Made by a program: the position numbers and the translations under genes. The notes under the pieces are model-generated. The model was not told the DNA's origin, searched no databases, and was given only the letters and a program-made list of their open reading frames with translations. From Taxillus chinensis (taxonomy: Eukaryota > Streptophyta > Magnoliopsida > Santalales > Loranthaceae): a stretch of 64,000 bases of DNA. How positions within the stretch are numbered: the stretch's first letter is position 1; every line of letters starts with the position of its first letter. Below, piece by piece: positions 36,420 to 49,718 of this stretch. The stretch is taken from NCBI GenBank assembly GCA_023512835.1, contig CM042091.1:46152284-46216283 (forward strand), read 5' to 3'.

Positions 36420-39400
36420 TAAAATAAGTAAAGACTCCCATAGACTAAGACCAGATATTAATTTTTTTTGAGGGTTATAAGGATACAAGAATTCTTTTCC
36501 CGTCCCACATATAACCAACTCCTGAATCTTTTTATCTGGAACTATAAATCATTCTTAAATGGCCAATTGCACTCATATCATGATTTATGGTAACTATTTT
36601 TTGTTTTAATTTTGTTTTCATCATATATGTTTTTGTTTGTAAGTCATTGTGCAATGATGACTCAGTGACCACACAATCCCATTGAGTCTCAAAAAACTAG
36701 CAATGAGACAGGGCAAAAATGGGTGATGACACTATTTATCAAAAAATTTAGATTGCCCTATAAGGCTTCGAACTCCAAATTAAGCCTAATTACATCCAAA
36801 CAATCATATCATCAACCACATCAACATAATGACATTTTAAAAACCAATTAAAGACTATTTGTTAAACTAACCCAAAAACATGTCTTTACAAACATATTCC
36901 ATAGTTGTTAGTGCTTGAAATACTATCGCTTAAAACTCAAGAGCTATTAATACATCATGTTCTCACATGAAAGAGCTCCTTGTGTAATTATACGATGTCA
37001 TTTTCTATAAATGATAAATTTTTTTGCTTTTTGCTAAGTATTATTATAAACAGAATCATGTCGCTTTATAACTCTAGCAAGTTTACTATGTTAGGCTTAC
37101 ATTAAGTAATACTTTAGAGATGTAACACAATGTTATATCATTAAATGAAGTGATTCTTATTACTTTTTTTCTTTACTTCTTCTAAAATAGTGCCAAATTA
37201 CTCCTCAAGCAGATTTAGTGCGTCATATGCCAAATCTTTAGTACCTCAAAATGTTATCATCTTAATGAAGCGTTCGTTTTCTTGTAATTCATCGTGGCCT
37301 TCAATTTTATTTGATGGAAAAGTGTCATTTCCAAGTCCAATAGTATTAGTTTGTCATGTTAACATACTTTAGTGGCTTTAGTTAATTAAATGTCATAGTT
37401 TATGAATCAAACATGTTTAGCACATCATTTATACATTAACAAGTGGACATGGGGCATTAAACGATTTCGTTTTATTAAGCATATAACTATGATTTCTTTG
37501 TTAAGTGTATATTACCTTTTGATGATCCAAAAAAAGAGTTGATCGATCTATTGTCAACTTTCTTTATATAAATTTCTTTTTTCTTTATATTATAAGGCCT
37601 TGTTTGGCTATAAAACTAATTATTATTAATTTTAACTTTATTCTGAGATCAAATGTTATCCAATTATGATTTCATCTATAAGTTCACTAGGTGAGATTAC
37701 TCAATAAAGTTACTAGTCATAGGTAACACTTTGAATTTAGACTTAGACTAAATTAAAATTGTATTGTTTGAACTTAGGGGTTATATTAAATCTTTTATTT
37801 TGATTTAAACACTCTTTGACCTTTACTTGTTTTGATCTTATTTTATAATTTTATGTACTCTTTATGGGTTTGACACTCAATACGTTTGCTTTACTTTAGC
37901 CCTTTTAGGTCACCAAGAACACTTGTTATCTCTCTTAAAGTTATCTAGTTTTTATATATGGTATACAATTATCCAAATTTAAACACTAATAATAGAGATA
38001 TCTATTTTTATTTATACTACACCTCTCGGTTATCCTAATCCTCATATCTTTCTCGAATTGTGGTTAGATTGTACTCTTCATTTTTAGTACTGACTACTTT
38101 TATTTTGCTTAACAACATATGGAAACTTGTCCATACAAAATGTAAAAAACTAAGGATTACATTTAATTTAATAATATAATTTTCCCGCCTTTTAATTTGG
38201 TCATTTATCTTATTAATATACTAAATGAACGAACAACATGTATCTTCTTTGCAATGCCATTATTCATTATTCCTATATATGCTCAACAAAAGATTCAAGT
38301 ATCTTTACTATACTATTCAGAACAAGTCTTAATAGAGCTTAAGAATCTTTTGGAATGTGTCCAAAATATCCTTATTGGATAACTTATGATTTACACTTCT
38401 TGAGCATGCTTATATAAAGTGTTTGCAGAATAAGGCCCCTTTTTGCTAAAATATTAGTTTTTTTGAGTGAGCCCTTTTTGAAGTGCTTTTAGAATATTCT
38501 CTATTTATTAAAAAAAGATTTTTCTTTTTAGCAACTTTCAAAATAATATGTCTTCTTGAACAAACTTAGTGACTTCAGGCTCAACCTTTTCAAGTCATAC
38601 TAAATAAAGCCATCAAACTTGGATTAATGAGCAAGGCTTTCAGATATTAGACTTATTAAGTAGGTTGCTTAGCATAACTTACTGAATAAGGCTTTTGGAC
38701 TTTGGCCTTTCAGATATAACCCTTTAAATGGCCTATTGATTAATGTTTTTAAGTTTTTCAAACTCAGCCTTCATGATTTGGCTTTTCATACTTGCTTTCT
38801 AATTAATATTGACTTTCTTGACTTAGTTTTTTTTACTAGCTTAGTGAGCTTAATGTTTGCTTTCCCAACTTAGTCTTTTTGGATAACTTATTGGTTAATG
38901 TTTGTTAAGTCCTTCTTGACTTTAATGTTTAGGGTTTGACCTCCTACGTAACTTATGCTTATTGATTAATACTTCATGAATTCCCCCCTAGAGTATGACT
39001 TTCATACCCGTGAGCAGTCTGAATAAGCTTAATATTAAGCTGGGTCTTATTTACTAAGTGGCTTTTATACTAGGCTAACATACATGACGAGTAACATTTA
39101 CAATTTATTTCAAGATTATAATTTTTATTCACTATACTTATCTCTAACATTGTCCTTTACTAACTTTATCTTAACTTATTTGGACTTTTGTCACGCAAGT
39201 GGAGTATCATTTGAGCTTGACCCGGGAATTAATATTGTCTTTCACTAATCTCATCTTAACTTTTTTGGACTTTTTCTCACTTTGCGCTACATGTGCGCTA
39301 GTTTATACTTATTAAATGATGACAATGATTATGACTTACCCAAAGTTCATACTAACATAGCATGAAGTGCATATGAGTCATAATTTGATTGAATGATATA

Positions 39401-41395
39401 AGTACAAATTAATAGCATAAGGTTACACCAAGACTTACGGATGGGTGGAAGAGTATAGATGCTTTTCTCATATATTTTTAATACAAACATGAGTCATATC
39501 TTTATAATTAATGTTATAGAAAAAACACACAAGAGAATATGTAATAATTATCAAATTAAAAGTTGTAGTGTCGTATTCTTGGTTTATAAATATATATATA
39601 TATGTATAACAACAAACATAAGTGTGTTGTTGCTATTTAAACAATAGGGAAACTCTATGTGAGTGTTTGGTAGGATGGTATAATAGTATTATTTTTGAAA
39701 ACATGATTATTTTTTAAAATAGTAGGCACAATAAATTTAAAATAATTTATGAGTGGTAAAAAATTATCTAAGCTCATTCTTTTTAAAAAATAATTGTGTT
39801 TTAACAAAAATCGAAGTTTGCCAAACATTTAAATAATAGGTATTATTTTTGAAAATATAATTATTTTTAAAAATAGTGTGCCGATGAATTTAAAACTATT
39901 TATAAACGATAAAAATTCATTTAGGCTCACAGTTTTTTAAAACAATTATATTTTAAAAAATAACACAGAATAATCAAACATGTTCATAAAATCACATGAA
40001 TGAAGACAATCTCATGACAAGGTGACAAGGTTAACTCACAATGAAACCATGTACATGCCTTTGCTTTGCCTTCCTTTTATTTGTCACAATTTAATTGCAA
40101 GCACATACTCCCACGCTTATAATAATTTTATTCTCAAATAGTTACTATATGGCAATCATTTTTAAATACAATGAACAAAAACAATTAATTGCTTGTTAAC
40201 TTTTTGATACAAAAGAAATGATTTTTGGGAAATTGTCCACAACTCTAAATTTAAAAAAATTAATACAAGTTCTAATAACAAAATAGGGCGTTTTAAAATG
40301 ATAAGCTTAGATACATAATATTGTGATAGGTTTGATATTATTTTTTAAAATAATAAATTTAAATAATTTAAAATTATTTATGAGTAACATTAATTTATCT
40401 GAATTTATAATTTTTAAAAATAATTTTATTTTAAAAAATAATATCATTACATATTATTTGGGTTAAGGTATTTCAAGATTACTATGGAATAAAAATATGA
40501 ATATGACCTCATTGAAATATCCAACTGGGAGAGTTGAATCTCGAAGAAAAATTTCATGGTGTGACATGCATGGCAACTTAATTAGTTGTTAATGTGTGTG
40601 GCATACGCCTCGGATCGGCCCAATGAAAGCTTTGTTGCTTTATGGGATAACCGTTGATAATCATTACAAATCCATCGTCTCATTCGTAAAAATAAAATAA
40701 ATCCCCACCCAAAAAAACAAAAAAGATCAAAGATTCATTGTTCCTGTCATTTTCATACCGAAGAGAAAATCTATATATATTCTTTAATTTTAGTGGAATT
40801 AATTGAAACAGGGCGGCCCAGCAACAAAACATAACAACTGATAAAACCATGTATACATTCATCATAACCCAATGTCATTTTCATCATGTATGAAAAAAAG
40901 AGAGATCTAAAATATGTATTATCTGATTGATGTTATCGTCTTAACCATAACAATCACATTAAGGGGACTGTTAGTAGTTAGTATAATATAGTGAAATGAT
41001 CGAAAGCGACTGATGAACAGTTTTTTTTTTTAAATATTAATAAATTTGGCAGCAAAAAATATTGTTTTTCAGGAGTTAATAAAAAACGGACCGTAATATT
41101 AGATCATTAGACGAAATTACCAGATGAAACCATCCAACAAATACAGCTATTTCTATTCAAATATTATATTAAATACTTAAAAACACTAAATTCCAACATC
41201 ACGTGTATATTTTATCCGGTGAATTTTATTCGAAATTATCGAATAAAAAACCACACACTATTTCGCAGGCGCTGTAAAAAGTTATTAAAATTTCATTGCT
41301 TCCTGAAATCCCCGTACAGCAGCAGGAGACATTTTCAACCCCTAAAAAGAGAAAAAGGAAAACCGGAAAAAACAAAAAACATATAAAAAAACTTT
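36420..41395. other. Long AT-rich intergenic stretch without recognisable gene
   Basis: No protein-like frame above about 62 residues. Between about 38440 and 39010 diverged words such as gactta, aacttattg.ttaatg and ctttttgga recur, suggesting an old degenerate repeat. A TA-rich run is near 39590. Two related blocks at about 39665-39760 and 39820-39990 share ttatttttgaaaa.at.att and aaactattta words. Nothing else supported. Confidence 0.5.
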
Positions 41396-42606
41396 TCAGT
41401 GGGCCCCACGAAGACCGACCATCACCTGATACTGCTGCAGGGATTCCTGCCTCTGCAGCCTCATTTCCTCGTTGAACTTCTTGATAAACGCCTCAACCCG
41501 GCGGTTCAACTCGTCCTGACTCAGCGACGGTTCCTTCCTCAGCTTCCCCGAACCCGGCGACCGAGTCAGCGGCGAGTGCGAGGGTGGGGCGGCCCTATCC
41601 GCCAACGTCTCCGACTTCCTCGTCTTGTCCGACTGCGGCGGCGAAGGGCTCGTCGCGGCGGCAGGTGGCGGGCTGCCGTGGCGCGCGTGCGACTCCCACG
41701 GGTCGGACTTCTTCAGGTGGCGTGTTAACGGCATCGGACGGCCCTCCGTTATCGTCTTCCACGTGCTCTCCAACGTGTCCTGCCGTTTCGGCCTCGATAC
41801 CCTCAGCGCCCTACCGCCTGGAAAATCCCAAAAGTCATTCAAAAAGACGATTTTACCCCTACAATTTCAAAATTTCGTAGGCGTGGGTGGGCAATGCAAT
41901 GCAACCGTTCCTAAAAAGTTTTTTTTTTTTAAACATTTAAAACTCTTCGATGGTTGCTTCTACGGAGGCTCACGAGGCGTCAGTTAAGGAAATTAGTTAC
42001 TTCGATCCACAGGAAATAAATAAATAAATATTTACCTTGATAAGGACTGGTGTTGAAGGCTTTGCGGTGACCAAATCTCGTAGAAACCAGAGGTTTCTCA
42101 GTGGAGATCACTGACTCGCGTTCGCTCAAACAGTTCCTCCGCGGCGGCTCCGGCGATCTGAACACGCAATCATGACCATCGTTCCTCTTTCCCGGCTGGA
42201 AAGCATCGGAATCAGTCTCCTGACGCACCGCAGTGTTCTCCGGCGCCGGTGGAAACGACGGTTCGAACTGATGCGAAGCCTTCGCTTCGTTCGAAGCGAC
42301 GCTTTCGTAGGCCGGATGGTCCGCCCGAGCATCTCCGGTGGACGCCGCCTCCGGATCTGACCTGCTCTGCAACACGGACGACGCGGCGATGGTGATGATG
42401 ATGCAGTTGAGGACGAGGTAGAGGTACGGAGGCCTGAGCCACGGAACGACGACGCTCCACAGGAGAGGGACTTCGCTGACGGCGAAGTCTACCATAACCG
42501 GCACCGAGGCCTTCAGCGCCATGGCCACCGACAGCACAGCGGCGGAGACCATCAGGAATTTGATTGACGGGAACCAGGTTCTTGAACTTTTAGAAAGGAT
42601 CGCCAT
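41396..42606 (-). CDS. DUF4408 / DUF761 membrane protein of unknown function (complete)
   Basis: Two exons, 42606-42036 and 41817-41396, joined in phase 1 through a GTAAAT donor and a TTTTCCAG acceptor, give about 330 residues. Residues 1-80 (MAILSKSSRTWFPSIKFLMV...) hold two hydrophobic segments with PWLRPPYLYLVLNCIII between, the DUF4408 signature. The C-terminus ends RRVEAFIKKFNEEMRLQRQE followed by SLQQY, the DUF761 motif. The middle is polar, Pro/Ser-rich and probably disordered. Plants have many such two-domain proteins; the function is unknown. Start: MAIL is chosen over an upstream in-frame Met (42717), whose extra 37 residues are not family-like. The gene is GC-rich relative to its flanks. 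The domain calls come from memory of the families. Confidence 0.85.
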
Positions 42607-42718
42607 TTTCTCCGTCGAAAAGAAGCTCCGATTGGTGGATTCGTTGTTTTCCGGCAATGTCCCCGGCGCGACAGAGAGCGAGGGGGATAAATATGGAAGG
42701 TGTGGAAATAAATTCAAA

Positions 42719-42733
42719 GGTATATATATATAT
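42719..42733 (-). promoter_or_regulatory. Candidate TATA box of the DUF4408/DUF761 gene
   Basis: A TATATATA run about 115 bp upstream of the start codon at 42606. Position is right for a TATA box, though the run is also a simple repeat. Confidence 0.45.
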
Positions 42734-42739
42734 GAGAAG

Positions 42740-43560
42740 TGAGTGACGTTGGCGTCGCCGTCGATGCTGTGATGATCATTTGGACCGTTCGTTAGAGTTT
42801 TTTATTACGAAAAGGACGGTGCGGATTGAATGGACAGGGTATGATCCACTGTGTGCGGGGGCACAGGCGCAATTCTCAGAGCAAATCATAGCGGTTGGCT
42901 GTTGGTGGTCTGTTCGGAGATGGGCAAGCAAAGGTTCGGAGAGGACACGTGGAAACGGTAGTGACTTCGAACTTGGGGGTACTGCTGGCTGGTCAAGTCT
43001 GGTGACGTTCGTGAGTTACTAATCGGAATACGACACGTTGAGAATAATAATGTGGACTTTTATCATCAAAAATTATTTCTCACAATTTTACCTTTCCTTG
43101 CAAATTTTCAGCGAATTTCAACTCTAATTGTTTGTTTTTCTGCTTTTATTTTAAAAATATAATAATTATTTTCAAGTATATAAAATATAAACTTAAAAAA
43201 ATAAAATATTATTTTTATTATTTAAAATCTAAAAAATAAAAATAATTTTTTATCATTTTCAGTTTTTTATACTAAAAAATAATTATCATATTTTAAAAAT
43301 AAAAACATAAAGCACTCCGATCAAACATACCATAATGCTTACCTTTTTTTAAATGATAGGTGAAGTTTTTGTTTATATTACCTTGATTTATGTGGAAGGA
43401 ACTAGTAAAAGAAGGGTGCATGTTTTATAAATTTGTTGACCCAACAACTCATTGGGCTTAAGAAATTTATTTTAAATTCGAGTTTCATTGAAATAGTAGG
43501 CTCAATTCACAGTAAATAAAAATATTTATAACGAGAAAGAGCAAGTAATATGAGAGTTTG
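42740..43560. other. Upstream region of the DUF4408/DUF761 gene and AT-rich spacer
   Basis: The GC-richer part to about 43020 is likely promoter. Beyond this the sequence is AT-rich with no supported gene. Confidence 0.4.
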
Positions 43561-43569
43561 ATTTTCAAT

Positions 43570-44250
43570 AAAACTGTAAACGAATCGAGTTGAGTCAAGT
43601 AGTAAAGTATTCAAGTTTGGTTTGGTATTATTCTTTAATAAATCGAGCCGAACACAAATACTAAATCATTGTATTCATGTTCATTCGTTAGTATTTGAGA
43701 AATGCTCACTAATGTTTACAAACATCTTGTGAATAATAGTTCACAAATAGCATTCATGAATTTACCGACATACATATTTGCAAACATTACATTTTTATTT
43801 TGTTTGCAAACTCATTATATTTATTTGTTTAATTGTTCGTGAACCAAAACATCTAATTATCTTAAATTTATAAACAAATAATTAGTTCATTTGTTTGTTC
43901 ATGAACTCAAGAGGTTGTTTATTCATTTGACTGTTCATTAACTAAAATATTAATTATTTAAAATTTATAATCAAACATATTTGTTTATTTGTTCATGAAT
44001 TCAATTGTTTGTTTACTTGTTCATTTATTTAACTATTTATGAACATCTGTTTGTAAACATCTATTCATAAATTTAATTATTAATGTTTTCGAACATTGGT
44101 AGTGAATGCATGTTCATGTATATATATTCATGAATGGAAACAAGCCGAATACAATCTTGTTTGTGTTCATTCGTTTATGTTCGCGAACAAAAAAAATGTT
44201 TGTGAACATTATCTTTTATCGAGCTGACTATTCTCGAACATTTGGCTCGT
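43570..44250. repeat. 'TTCATGAAC-word' repeat element, unclassified
   Basis: Permutations of gttcatgaac, tgttcgtgaac, tttgtttatttg and aaacatctatt fill the region. Words like cgagccgaacac (about 43645) and ctcgaacatttggctcg (about 44230) stand near the two ends in inverse sense. This composition is known from dispersed plant repeats; no coding capacity. Confidence 0.45.
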
Positions 44251-44515
44251 TTACTGACCCACCAACAACTCTGACCATCATGCTATTGAGGGACTTTATC
44301 CTTAGGAACTCTGCTCAATTTCATTTTAACTTCCTTAAACTTGATTCCCTGGGGGTAATCATAAAAATGGAAACCTATTAGTGCAACACATATAATACTA
44401 TAGATCTTAGTAATCCATTTCTTTCTTTCCTTCTAGTATTGTACCTGATGATAGTCAAAAACTCATATTAGCTTTTCACTCATGTCCACTTGTAGTAATA
44501 CCCAATGCCTAAATA

Positions 44516-44709
44516 TAGGGATAGCAATTTTGGCACGATTCGCCTTGCCCCGCCCTACCTTGACCTGAGTTATTTTTACTTGACCCAGCCGCTCTAAAGA
44601 GACAACAGGGCGGACACGAATATTGGCCAACCCGCCCCAACTCAAACACACCTAGAGTGAGTCTGGGTCACCCACTACCCAATCACGACTTGCTCTGCTA
44701 CCATCCATA
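44516..44709. mobile_element. Small hAT-like element (TAGGGATAGCAA ends), 194 bp
   Basis: The left end TAGGGATAGCAATTTTGGC and the right end read inward, TATGGATGGTAGCAGAGC, are imperfect inverted repeats. The interior has cgccttgccccgccc and acccgccccaac words like the 53740 element. The 8-bp flanks cctaaata / cccaagaa agree at five positions. No transposase. Confidence 0.5.
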
Positions 44710-44999
44710 CCCAAGAAAGTTATAAGGGATGAGAGCATAACTCTTATTTTTCTATGGTATGGAGTTCTCTGCCTCACCTTCTATAATATTTATTAACTAT
44801 ATGATAATGAGATGTTGAAGATAAGAGATATAATTGCAAATAACATAGCGTCCATGAGCTTTGAATTTCAATAATTGAACTCAACATAAATGCTTCAAAG
44901 ATGCAATATAGTTATGTATATCCACATCTTCAAATTCTTCATCCACTGACGCAATTATTTTCATATCAATAACACTAAATTGAATTCAGTATCATGTTG

Positions 45000-46010
45000 T
45001 TTGAGTTTGTATGTTGTCTGAATTCAAAAATTGATTAAACGCTTTATCACCATAAGTATTAAAGGGCTAAAAGAGGCTACATAGTCTGTTGTGGGCAACC
45101 CATTAATTCTCTCTATCTTTACATGCCCCAAACTAGTGGAAGGACCAACAACTATAGTGGATGGTTGAGACTTTATTTTACCAATTTTTCTTTTCTTTAA
45201 TATTTGAGAAATAGTCTCAACATCTCCTTCATCACCAAATAAGATAATTGTTAGAGGAATCAAATTAAGTAGCTCTATATTAATAGCCTGAATTTCTTCA
45301 ACACTCTTAAAAGATGAATATTGTGGCTTCCTCACATATACATTCATTGTCTCCTACATTTTCCTCTTCCCTTATCAATAGTTATTTTTCATCATCAGAA
45401 GCTTGTTGAGGTGTTATTACCTATGTTAGAGGACCACCCCCAAAGTTTGTACATTTTGAGCTTAGAGGGTGGTAGAGTTTTCAACTCCTTAAGTCTTCCT
45501 GTGCTTGCTTTAGCATAACAAACAACATATCCAGCTCGAACCCATTATTTATTTTGATATTTTTTACTTCTTCTTTTAGTGCTGATAAAATCTCCTCCAA
45601 GGTGTTAATCTTCACATTTACCCTATTCAATGCATTAGAAGAGGTAATTTTGATCATTTGAAGGTCATGATCCATCAGATTGTCAAAATGGATAAACTTT
45701 TCCATGCAACTTATTGTCAAGATCAGAAACCTTCTCTGTAACTCCATCAATTACCTTTTTAGAATTAACCTTAATTAATTGCAACTGTCCTCAAGGTATC
45801 TTCAAGGATTTCAACTTGCTATCAACCACATAAATATTTTCTTTCATGTCTATCTTCATACTAGCCAAAGTTGCTTCATGATCCAAATATTCATGCTCTA
45901 TCAGCTTCGAGACCAGAGATTCAGAAAAGTATGTTCATTATGTTTCTTGTTCTCTCTAAGTATCTTCAGTTGCTTTATCATAAGCTTGGGCACTGGATGC
46001 ACTTACATCC
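45000..46010 (-). pseudogene. Gag-like coiled-coil relic of an LTR element
   Basis: Downstream (minus strand) of the LTR at 46090-47560. Near 46010 it reads DVSASSAQAYDKATEDT and then a stop. The frame 45750-45481 reads NALNRVNVKINTLEEILSAL and then EEVKNI, a heptad-like coiled coil as in gag N-termini. The frame 45347-45024 continues with no recognised domain. Several stops and frame changes. The position just inside an LTR and the coiled coil suggest gag. Superfamily not determined. Confidence 0.45.
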
Positions 46011-46089
46011 ATTCTATCTTCCTTAGTGCCTTCCCAGCCTCAGGGGCCTAGCTCCTCAGCCTTCACCTACCGCCTGCTAAACCCTGCAA

Positions 46090-47560
46090 AAGACCATAGG
46101 AGGGGTGAGCAAACCATGCTCAGAGGGGATCCAGTCCTCCCCACCCGTCCCGCTCATACACTCATGATATGTGTATGCTTGTGCTCGTGTCGTGCCTAAG
46201 GCTAAAGCAGCAAACATACCCAGAAACACTCTTTACCCGAGCCCGCACGAGGACACCCCGCCACCACGGCGACATGACATACCACATCCAGGCGAATGTT
46301 GCATGGACACCAATGCACATTTTCCACCCGAGTCGGATATGGTAACCATCTCTGGCGCCATATCTACCCTCGGGAATGGGTGTAGACTTAGCCCACCGTC
46401 GTGAGTGCTACACCGAGACTCGGGACCACGTCTTGGCCAAATCTCAAAGGGGTCCACATCGGCTGGCCCATATCTCGCTCGGTTCAAACGATCAACAACA
46501 AGATAGCATTACATCTTAACATGTAAACTCAGACGATTTACACTTTATCTGAAGGACCAAATCACTACACACAAATCATAGGCTTAAAATCAAATACAAA
46601 TCAAACAAGACCCCTTCACGTAGGTATATTATCGAACCCCAAAAAAAAAAGTCCCAAAAGCAGAAAAATAAAAAACCTAAACGGACATTTTATCAAATAC
46701 ATAGTGTGGCAGCCTCACAAACATTTCATCAAACACATGGTGGGCATAAGCAAACCCTCAAAACCCCCGGCCAAATTCAACATCGATAACTCAAGGCCAA
46801 CATCCATATAGGAAAAAACCCCCTATGGATTTACATATATATATATATATATAGGTGAATATCCTAGAACAGGGAGAGTTAGGAAGAACAGGAACCCTAC
46901 CTCAGGCTTTTGTCCTAACCTCCACCAAGAAAACTCCCAACGACGCGAACCACACGAAGCGAGATCCTTTCTCTCTCTCTCTCTCTCTCTCTCAGAGAGC
47001 TGCAAAGAAGAACACAAGAACCCTAAACTCAAACTCAACCCTCATTATATGACACTACCCAATCAAAACGACGTAGTTTTGATTAAGTAAATCCCAGGAT
47101 CAAAATGACGTAGTTTTGATCACACAAGTTAGCACCTTCCGCACCCATATAGGCCTAAATACCGAATTTCAACATGGTCCTTTGGAGAAAGATCATTAGA
47201 ATGTCAAAACCAAGGGAACCATGCAAAAATATGGTTGCACTCCAATTTGAACGTGAATTCCCAATTCACGTGCAACCCAAATGCACTCCAAATGCGCTCA
47301 AACTTCACCCCTAGACTCCTTGCATCATTTAAGACAACCACACTTGCACGTGAATTGGACCCATTTCACGTGCACCTACAAACACGTCCATTTGGCCTGA
47401 AACTTGTGGTAATAGAGGACATCATTCTAAGCATATTTCCTTTTGCACGTGAATTCATTTGACATTCACTAGGTCAAAACCTGAAAAATCTTCCTCGAAG
47501 GCAAAACCAAATCTTATACATACTATTATTACTAGTGCCTGATCCTTAAGCATATTCCAG
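46090..47560 (-). repeat. LTR (copy E) related to the relic at 7000-8560
   Basis: Contains ggtgagcaaaccatgctcag (about 46105), aggcgaatgttg (46290) and the tgggtgtagactta.cc block, shared in order with the older copy near 7441. A CT repeat (about 46970-46993) and a (TA)n run (about 46836-46853) lie within. The word caaaa(c/t)gacgtagttttgat occurs twice (about 47066 and 47101) as a short near-palindromic direct repeat. Ends are approximate; the start may be near 47555 (aaggatcaggcactag on the element strand). Confidence 0.5.
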
Positions 47561-47597
47561 GCCTCGAAGCCCCGAAGCCTCGGCTCAAGCACCCCCG

Positions 47598-47661
<64 letters not shown>
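47598..47661. repeat. C64 homopolymer
   Basis: Sixty-four consecutive C (G on the minus strand), preceded by acccccg. The reading frame across it on the minus strand (poly-Gly) is meaningless. Exceptional length for a plant homopolymer of C; it may reflect slippage, a real G4/i-motif tract, or an assembly artefact. Confidence 0.85.
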
Positions 47662-49671
47662 ATTTACCCTCGACCCTTCGACCCTCGAAGCCTCGCCGCC
47701 ACCCTCGCGACTTCCGACGCCGACCCGCGGCACCCGTACGCCTTCCACCTTCGACCCTTGACCTCCGACACTTAACCTCGACCCCTTTTTGCTTTCGCTG
47801 ATTTTTCTCGTTGGCTTATTCTTTCTCGCTGCGCTTCAGAGACCCGCCTCCCTGCCCGCCATCGACAAGGAATCATTTCTCAACCACCTCAACAACCCTG
47901 TCACATGTGCTAAAATACAAACTCAAAAGGCAATCACGAGCTCCCCTTTTTCCTGCAAGCTGTCCACCCGACCAAGCATTGATCCGCAAATAATAATCGT
48001 CCGACAAAACAATTAATTTGCTCGCTCACCAAAATTACCTTTAAATCCCCTCCACGCAAAAAAGGGGGGGAAGAGACCCCTCATCATTGGAAAAACCTCT
48101 ACCATTCCTCATTCCAGACAAACGAGAGAGAAAAGAAAAAAGAAAACGAGAGTCGAGGGAAAAAAAGGAAGAGGTTCGAAGAGAGAGGGAAAAGAGTTCA
48201 ACCCCAAGTCTTTCCAGTTCCTTTTCCCGACACCTCGTTCCGCTCTTTTACCCAAAAAAAAACAAAAAAAAACAATTCCAGTTCCGCTCTTTTTTTCCTC
48301 TTCCTACGTTTCCATCAAAACAAAACAATCGTTTCTTCATTCCCTATTCCTTACACCTTATACCCCTTCCCCTCAATTCCAGCCAAAAAAAATCTTAATC
48401 CCAAAAATACATATCCTCCTTTCCCACGTTTTACTCGGAACCCGGAAATTTTCTTTTCTCTTCTTCTCTCATCTCCACACATCGTTGCAATTTCCAAATC
48501 AAAATCCCAACTAATTTTTGCCATCTCGATTGGAGCTGGAGTCGTCGCAGGACAAGGATCCCAAAAAGAGTCCGGTGGAAGCCCCAAAGTCGGTTCCATA
48601 TTTTACTTCTTTTTACTTATGTATATTCATATTTAATGTAATGTGTTTTTTTTTGCGTATTTTGTTTCTTTTTACATTAGGGCGTATGTTTCTTGTATTA
48701 TTTATTTATTTGTTTGTTTGCTATTTTTCCCCCCCCCCAGAAGTTGTAGATATATGTTGTATATACTTGTTTATGTTGTAATATGTAAAGAGCAGTAAAA
48801 AAAAGGAGAGAGAAAAGGTAGAAAAAAAGGAGGGCAAAGCAAAAAAAAAGAGATGAAAAAAGAAAAAGAAAAGAAAGAGTGGCTTTATTTTTGCTTATTT
48901 ATGGATTTCATAATCACACACTCCACGTTTATTTTATGTGCTCATTACTTTCATATGTATTTGTAACAAGTGTGACTTTGAGTTTTCAAAACAAAATAAT
49001 TAAAAGTTTTCAAAAAAAGAGAGAGAGAAAGGTTTCCAAAAACAAAAAAACAAAAAAAAACAAAAACAAACAAAAAACGTTTTCATGTTTTCAAACCAGA
49101 ACAAAAAAAAAACCAAAATTAGTACTTTAATTTCCAAAAGCAAAAAAACAAAGCAAAACCAAAACAAAACGTTTTACAAAACATAAAAACCAAAAAAAAT
49201 GTATGTTGTCTAACCCAAAAAAAAAAACAAAAAAAAAAGGGAAAATAAAAAATCATATCTGAGGACTTCAAAACCAAAACCAAAACCAACCATATGATCC
49301 CATTCTCCGCTTAAACCCAAAACTTCTAGGGTTCCCTTTAGAAATTTAGGATAAATCCATTTTAACCATAACTTTAATAAATAACTTAGCTAAATAAAAA
49401 TTATAGACTTTTAGAAAATTTAACCCAGTCATAGCAGTACAAATAAAAGAAAAACCTTCTCCTAAATTAGATACCGAAAGGGCGCTATAGGAGTGCTAAT
49501 CCTTCCCTAACGTAACCAACTCCAACCCATCTCTAATAACGGACCACACACTTGAAACTACTCAAAGTAGGGTATCCAACTGTACCCCAAAAACAGGTTG
49601 GTGGCACTCTAAAATTTCTCACCATTGGTTTAGTTTGAGCTACCCCAAAACGAGCCCTGAAACCAGGTGAT

Positions 49672-49674
<3 letters not shown>
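47662..49674. other. Low-complexity stretch (CGAC-word, purine/pyrimidine and CAAAA tracts), possible LTR remnant
   Basis: 47662-47790 repeats ctcgaccc / ccttcgac words. 48090-48420 is A/G- then C/T-rich. 48800-49260 is dominated by AAAAAC-type tracts. At about 49460-49560 a GC-normal segment (gataccgaaagggcgctata, ggagtgctaatccttcc) resembles sequence found in plant LTR elements, but I cannot assign it. Open frames here are compositional. Confidence 0.35.

Positions 49675-49717
<43 letters not shown>
49675..49717. repeat. (AT)n microsatellite
   Basis: An uninterrupted AT run of 43 bases. Confidence 0.95.

Positions 49718-49718
<1 letters not shown>

Noticed and set aside
41399..41987. Plus-strand open frames of 98-120 codons
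   Set aside because: Antisense to the DUF4408/DUF761 exon 2, which has family motifs and correct splice signals.
47455..47748. 97-codon frame with poly-Gly
   Set aside because: Created by the C64 homopolymer.
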